Assembly: GCA_003254925.1 (NCBI GenBank)
Contig: QANZ01044831.1
Location: 62,001 to 126,000, forward strand
Origin: Chamaecrista fasciculata
Lineage: Eukaryota; Streptophyta; Magnoliopsida; Fabales; Fabaceae
DNA: 64,000 nt
Direction: 5' to 3'
Shown: piece by piece, positions 60,276 to 64,000 of the stretch
Layout of the letters: every line of letters begins with the position of its first letter
Numbering within the stretch: position 1 is the stretch's first letter
Translations under genes and position numbers: made by a program
The notes under the pieces: model-generated
Database searches by the model: none
Seen by the model: only the letters and a program-made list of their open reading frames with translations
What the model was told of the DNA's origin: nothing

Positions 60276-60766
60276 GTAAAGGTCAAAATCTCATTTTGAT
60301 CCTCAAATATTGGGTAAGTTTCATTTTGACCCTAAAACTTTTTTTTTATTTTGAGTTTCAAACTTTCATATTTGTTTTATTTTGGTCCCCAAAATGTGAT
60401 TTCGTTTGATTTATATCATTATGGATTATTTGGACAATTAAGATAGATCATTTTTCTTTCATATGTATCATATAATTGAGTTGAAAAATAGATAAAGAAA
60501 AATTTTCATTCTTAGTCACAGATTAGAGATGAATTTTTTTTAAAACAAAAGTGAAAATGTTTATTTGAAAGAGTGAATTTTTTTCTTTTTGCCAACTTAC
60601 TTATTATGACATATATAGAGAGAAATAATTCATCTCAATTGTTAATCACATTTTGGAGATCAAAACAGAATAAACATGAAAGTTTGAGGATCAAAATGAA
60701 AAAAAATAGTTTTAGAACCAAAATGAAATTTATCCCATAATTTGAGGATGAAAATTTCTACTTTAC
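60276..60766. mobile_element. foldback MITE, relative of the one at 47512
   Basis: Arms GTAAAGGTCAAAATCTCATT and its diverged complement ending TTTCTACTTTAC. Internal TTTTGATCCTCAAAT repeats. Borders in TA-rich sequence; target duplication unclear. Confidence 0.65.
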
Positions 60767-62084
60767 ATATATATATATATATATAAATCGAACCGTTTTA
60801 TATGTAGAAGAATAATATATATTGCAATGATTTTACATTACATCCTGTGATCAAATACCAATTCGGTCGTCTTCGATTTGTCCACTTTTATGATCACATA
60901 TGAGATGCTCTCCATTTGGTAGGTGGGGTTGCGAATGTAATCATCACGTGCCCCACATGAATCTTTGAAGGAAATTGTCAATTGGATAATTTTTTAAGGA
61001 TGAAATTGATAGTTTACTTTTGAATTTCTTTTCAAATCAATAATAAATTTAGTTTAAAAATATATGGATAAATAACTAACAATTTGGTCCTTGAAGTTAA
61101 AATTATCGAATTGCTAACACGATTCTTAAAAAAAATAATTTATACAATTTAATCTCTAAAAATACTAATTAATATACTTATTAATTAGTTATTTTTATGA
61201 ATTAAAGAGTATATTGTTTAGTTTTTTCTGAGAATAATAAATATATATATATACCATACATTTTGTTATTTAAGGGACTAAAATATATATTTTAATTTTC
61301 AGGGATCAAATTCTAAGATCGATCTTTTAAGAACAAAAGGATTAGTTTACTCAAAATATATTTCATTATTAGAAATATCTAGCTACTCACTCTCAACAAC
61401 CTCATAGCAATTATTTTAAGTTTCTATAACAATTATTTTCTCTAGTAATAAAGTTCCTTTCACAAAACAAATGATAGTGAATTCTCATACGAAGAAATAG
61501 TGTAGAGAATCAAAGATTGACTTCAATAAACTCCAATCTGGTCTAAGATGCGATTAGAGCTGTCAAAATATAAATTTAATCCACTTCCTTCGACCGTTGC
61601 ACGAGCCAACTCGTAATTAATTTATGTTTTCTGTTTTCTCTCTCAAATTATATGCTAAAATATATTATACTACTTATGCATAAAATATTAAAATAATATT
61701 TTTTCTCTCTTTTCCATTTAAAAATAACAAAAATAAAAATTTTAATTTTTATAAAACCTTTTTATTTTTCAAACATAAAAAATACTAATATTTATCATAA
61801 ATTCTACTTCTTAATATATATATATAATTGGTATTCAAAATGAAAAAAAAAAGTCAACCGTTCCTGTTTCCCAAATGGTGGCATCATGTGGGTAGGCGAT
61901 AATTAATTCCAATCGCAACTCCACCAACCAAATAATGGGGAGCATCTCATGCCAAAAAAAATAAAATAATGGGGAGCACCTCATATTTGAATATTTGATA
62001 TAAAAGTGGACAAAGAGGATCAAATTGGCATTATTAATTCGACATTATTATTATTTATTTCACCAGCATAAGAAAAAAAAAATA
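60767..62084. other. intergenic, no gene seen
   Basis: AT-rich with TA microsatellites (60765-60785, 61815-61828) and short GGTCC-type repeat debris near 61080-61330. No coding sequence recognised. Confidence 0.5.
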
Positions 62085-63267
62085 GGCTTAAGTGCACTTT
62101 TGGTCCCAATACTATGACTAAGGTTTCAATTTGGTCTCATAACTATTTTTGTTGCAGATTTGGTCCCAAACCTTCGCAAAAAGTTTCACCGTTAGTCCCC
62201 TGGTCACTTCCGTCCAATTTTCGCCGTTAAGTGTGACGTGGCAGTCTGACTGGGATGCTGACGTGGCAAAATCAAATGAGATGGAGTAAGTTAGGATCAA
62301 TATGTAACATTTCATAACTTCTCTGGACTGAACGCATAATTTTATCCCAAATGAATTGCCTTCTTCTTCTTCTTCTTCGTTTTCTTCTTCCCAAGACGAC
62401 GATCCTTCTTCCTCCGTCCTTCTGCTACCCTCTAAATCCTCCGAAGAAAACCACAATCTCTGCGCCGGCGCTCCGCCAGTCTCCTGTCCCGTCAAATGCT
62501 TCCGCACCGACCCTGTTTGCGGCGTCGACGGCGTCACCTACTGGTGTGGCTGCGCGGAAGCTGCCTGTGCCGGCACTAAGGTTGCCAGATCCGGATTCTG
62601 TGAAGTCGGTAGTGGAAGTTCTATCTCTCTCCCTGGTCAGGCGCTTCTTTTGGTGCATATTATCTGGATCATTCTGCTAGGGTTTTCGGTATTGCTTGGT
62701 CTTTTTTGAGGATTTTCAAGGGGATTTCGATCGCCATGTATATGTTTGCGGTTCGGGAATCTTTAATTTGGTGGAGTCAGTTGTGCATAAGAGGAATTTG
62801 AGGATATCGATTTTCATTCATTTGACATTCTTTTATTGAATATTCACGCGGCTATTCTTGTATTGTGTATAATATCATTTGTTTTCACTGACATTGTTGC
62901 GGTTTAAATGAAATAGTGCTGCTCTGCTGCAGATTTTCTGAATTTTGATTAAAGTTTTATCGTGACTTCAGAAGAAAACGAAGAAGAAGAAGGGAATTCA
63001 TTTGGGATAAAATTATGCGTTCAGTCCAGAGAAGTTATGAAATGTTACATATTGATCCTAACTTACTCCATCTCATTTGATTTTGCCACGTCAGCATCCC
63101 AGTCAGACTGCCACGTCACACTTAACGGCGAAAATTGGACGGAAGTGACCAGGGGACTAACGGTGAAACTTTTTGCGAAGGTTTGGGACCAAATCTGCAA
63201 CAAAAATAGTTATGGGACCAAATTGAAACCTTAGTCATAGTATTGGGACCAAAAGTGCACTTAAGCC
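62085..63267. mobile_element. Pack-MULE carrying a Kazal-type inhibitor gene
   Basis: Ends GGCTTAAGTGCACTTTTGG and CCAAAAGTGCACTTAAGCC, identical to those of the element at 58615. The flanks 62076-62084 and 63268-63276 are both AAAAAAATA, a perfect 9-bp target duplication. The arms are about 300 bp (62085 to about 62392, and 62969-63267) and include CTTCTTC-rich sequence from the 5' end of the captured gene. The centre, about 570 bp, is host gene sequence. The right end lies 105 bp before the TATA box of the polyketide synthase gene. Confidence 0.93.
62332..62709 (+). pseudogene. captured Kazal-type serine protease inhibitor gene copy
   Basis: The frame open from 62332 to the TGA at 62707-62709 reads SSSQDDDPSSSV, then the Cys-rich NLCAGAPPVSCPVKCF, TDPVCGVDGVTYWCGC, AACAGTKVARSGFC (eight Cys), and a hydrophobic C-terminal segment (LLVHIIWIILLGFSVLLGLF). 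This is the plant Kazal-type inhibitor family of small secreted or membrane-anchored proteins. No ATG lies in this frame. An ATG at 62351 in another frame begins a signal-peptide-like MNCLLLLLLRFLLPK, so a slip in the CTT repeat probably disconnected signal peptide and domain. About 250 bases after the stop look like its 3' untranslated region. Without its own start it is probably not functional. Confidence 0.85.
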
Positions 63268-63486
63268 AAAAAAATAATAAAAGCCACATATGTGTTTTAC
63301 GCGTGAAATGAAGAAAATTCAACTACGCCAAGAGCAACGTATAGTAGTGGTAGCGAACTACATACACAAGTCTATAAATAGCGATCATTTTGAGTAATGT
63401 TGCCTCATTCCAATTCCAAGAATTCTTGATTCATATCAAATACTCAAGATATAGAATTTGGAAATCAAAGCCTCTAAACACAAAAG
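63268..63486 (+). promoter_or_regulatory. core promoter and leader of the polyketide synthase gene
   Basis: TATAAATA at 63373-63380 is a good TATA box 107 bases before the ATG. The leader ends CTCTAAACACAAAAGATGG. A palindromic CACATATGTG (63284-63293) and ACGCGTG (63300-63306) lie between the Pack-MULE and the TATA box. Only 105 bases separate the TATA box from the transposon, so any more distal control sequence lies in or beyond the transposon. Confidence 0.7.
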
Positions 63487-64000
63487 ATGGCATATAATTT
63501 GGAATTAGAAGAAATTCGTGAGGCACAAAGAGCTCGTGGCCCAGCCACTATATTGGGCATCGGCACTGCCAACCCATCCAATTGTGTCTACCAAGATGAT
63601 TTCACCGATTATTATTTTCGTGTTACCAACAGTGATCACCCCCAACTCAAGGCCAAATTGAAGCGTATTTGTAAGCATATTAAAATTTTCTTATATTGAT
63701 AAAAATGTTTTTGATGCTATATTATTATTATACTTATATAAATGTGATTTTCCATCATTAATAGGTGAGAAGTCAATGATAAAGAAGCGCTACCTCCATC
63801 TCACAGAAGAGATGCTGAAAGAGAATCCAAATATAGCTGCTTATGAAGAGCCATCATTGAATGCGCGTCAAGACATTTTGGTGGAGGAGGTACCAAAGCT
63901 TGGTGAGAAAGCAGCATCAAAGGCTTTAAAGGAGTGGGGAAGACCCAAGTCTGAAATTACTCATCTCGTCTTCTGTGCCACATCCGGTGTGGACATGCCA
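63487..64000 (+). CDS. type III polyketide synthase (chalcone synthase-like), 5' part
   Basis: Exon 1 is 63487-63670 (61 codons plus one base); the intron 63671-63764 is GT-AG and splits a Cys codon (residue 62), the conserved intron position of this family. Exon 2 runs from 63765 past the window end; 140 residues are visible of about 390. Motifs: [74 protein letters not shown]. The catalytic Cys/His/Asn lie beyond 64000. Chalcone synthases usually have CTTSGVDMPG and AYMAPSLDARQ; here CATSGVDMP and [11 protein letters not shown] are found, so the product may differ from chalcone. Known: cytosolic homodimers extending CoA starters with malonyl-CoA. Pseudogene relatives lie at 54.8-58.4 kb. 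Substrate not determinable. Confidence 0.9.

Noticed and set aside
62425-62658. Minus-strand 77-codon frame opposite the Kazal sequence
   Set aside because: It is the shadow of the recognised inhibitor frame on the plus strand.
62962-63234. 90-codon frame in the right arm of the Kazal Pack-MULE
   Set aside because: It lies wholly in the inverted repeat and mirrors a frame in the left arm, so it is not a gene.
35838-63267. CRISPR-like array, suggested by many evenly spaced GGTCCC repeats
   Set aside because: The repeats occur in inverted pairs within MITE arms of a plant genome and lack unique spacers.

Overview
This window is nuclear DNA of a flowering plant, almost certainly a eudicot. The evidence is GT-AG spliced genes with short exons, AT-rich introns, plant-only protein families (GCK domain, AIR9-like C-terminal domain, type III polyketide synthase) and typical plant transposons (Copia, Athila-like Ty3, TRIM, hAT, Mutator-like). 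The species cannot be fixed from the sequence. There is a 436-base assembly gap (783-1218) and one isolated N inside a poly-A run near 20188.

Layout. 1-782: decayed 3' end of a LINE (RNase H domain plus poly-A). 3226-18086: gene A, a 22-exon plus-strand gene for a predicted 767-aa coiled-coil protein with a C-terminal AIR9/A9-like module. 19-20 kb: two Mutator-like foldback elements with perfect 9-bp target duplications. 20338-33038: a nested minus-strand block. It holds a decayed Copia element cut by two hAT elements (one carrying a captured cupin/vicilin-like gene fragment). Beside it lies a non-autonomous Athila-like element with a tRNA-Asp-type primer site, containing a further LTR copy that is itself cut by a third hAT. 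33162-33209: an orphan last exon of the gene A family. 33828-34142: a complete TRIM. 36878-47281: gene B, an N-terminally shortened but open paralogue of gene A (16 exons, predicted 467 aa) whose introns are loaded with foldback MITEs.

47.5-53 kb holds a GCK-domain gene (minus), a tentative unidentified minus-strand gene and a tRNA-derived SINE. 54.8-64 kb is a type III polyketide synthase (chalcone synthase-like) neighbourhood: a truncated exon-2 fragment, a minus-strand pseudogene split by a hAT and a MITE, a divergent truncated exon-1 fragment, and the 5' part of an apparently intact gene that runs off the window at 64000. Between them lie two Pack-MULEs with perfect 9-bp target duplications. 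One carries the U2AF-binding part of splicing factor SF1. The other carries nearly a whole Kazal-type inhibitor gene and ends about 105 bp upstream of the TATA box of the intact polyketide synthase gene.

The main themes are tandem duplication followed by transposon-driven decay (gene A family and polyketide synthase family) and an unusual density of gene-capturing DNA transposons. All family assignments were made by reading translated sequence; no database search was run.
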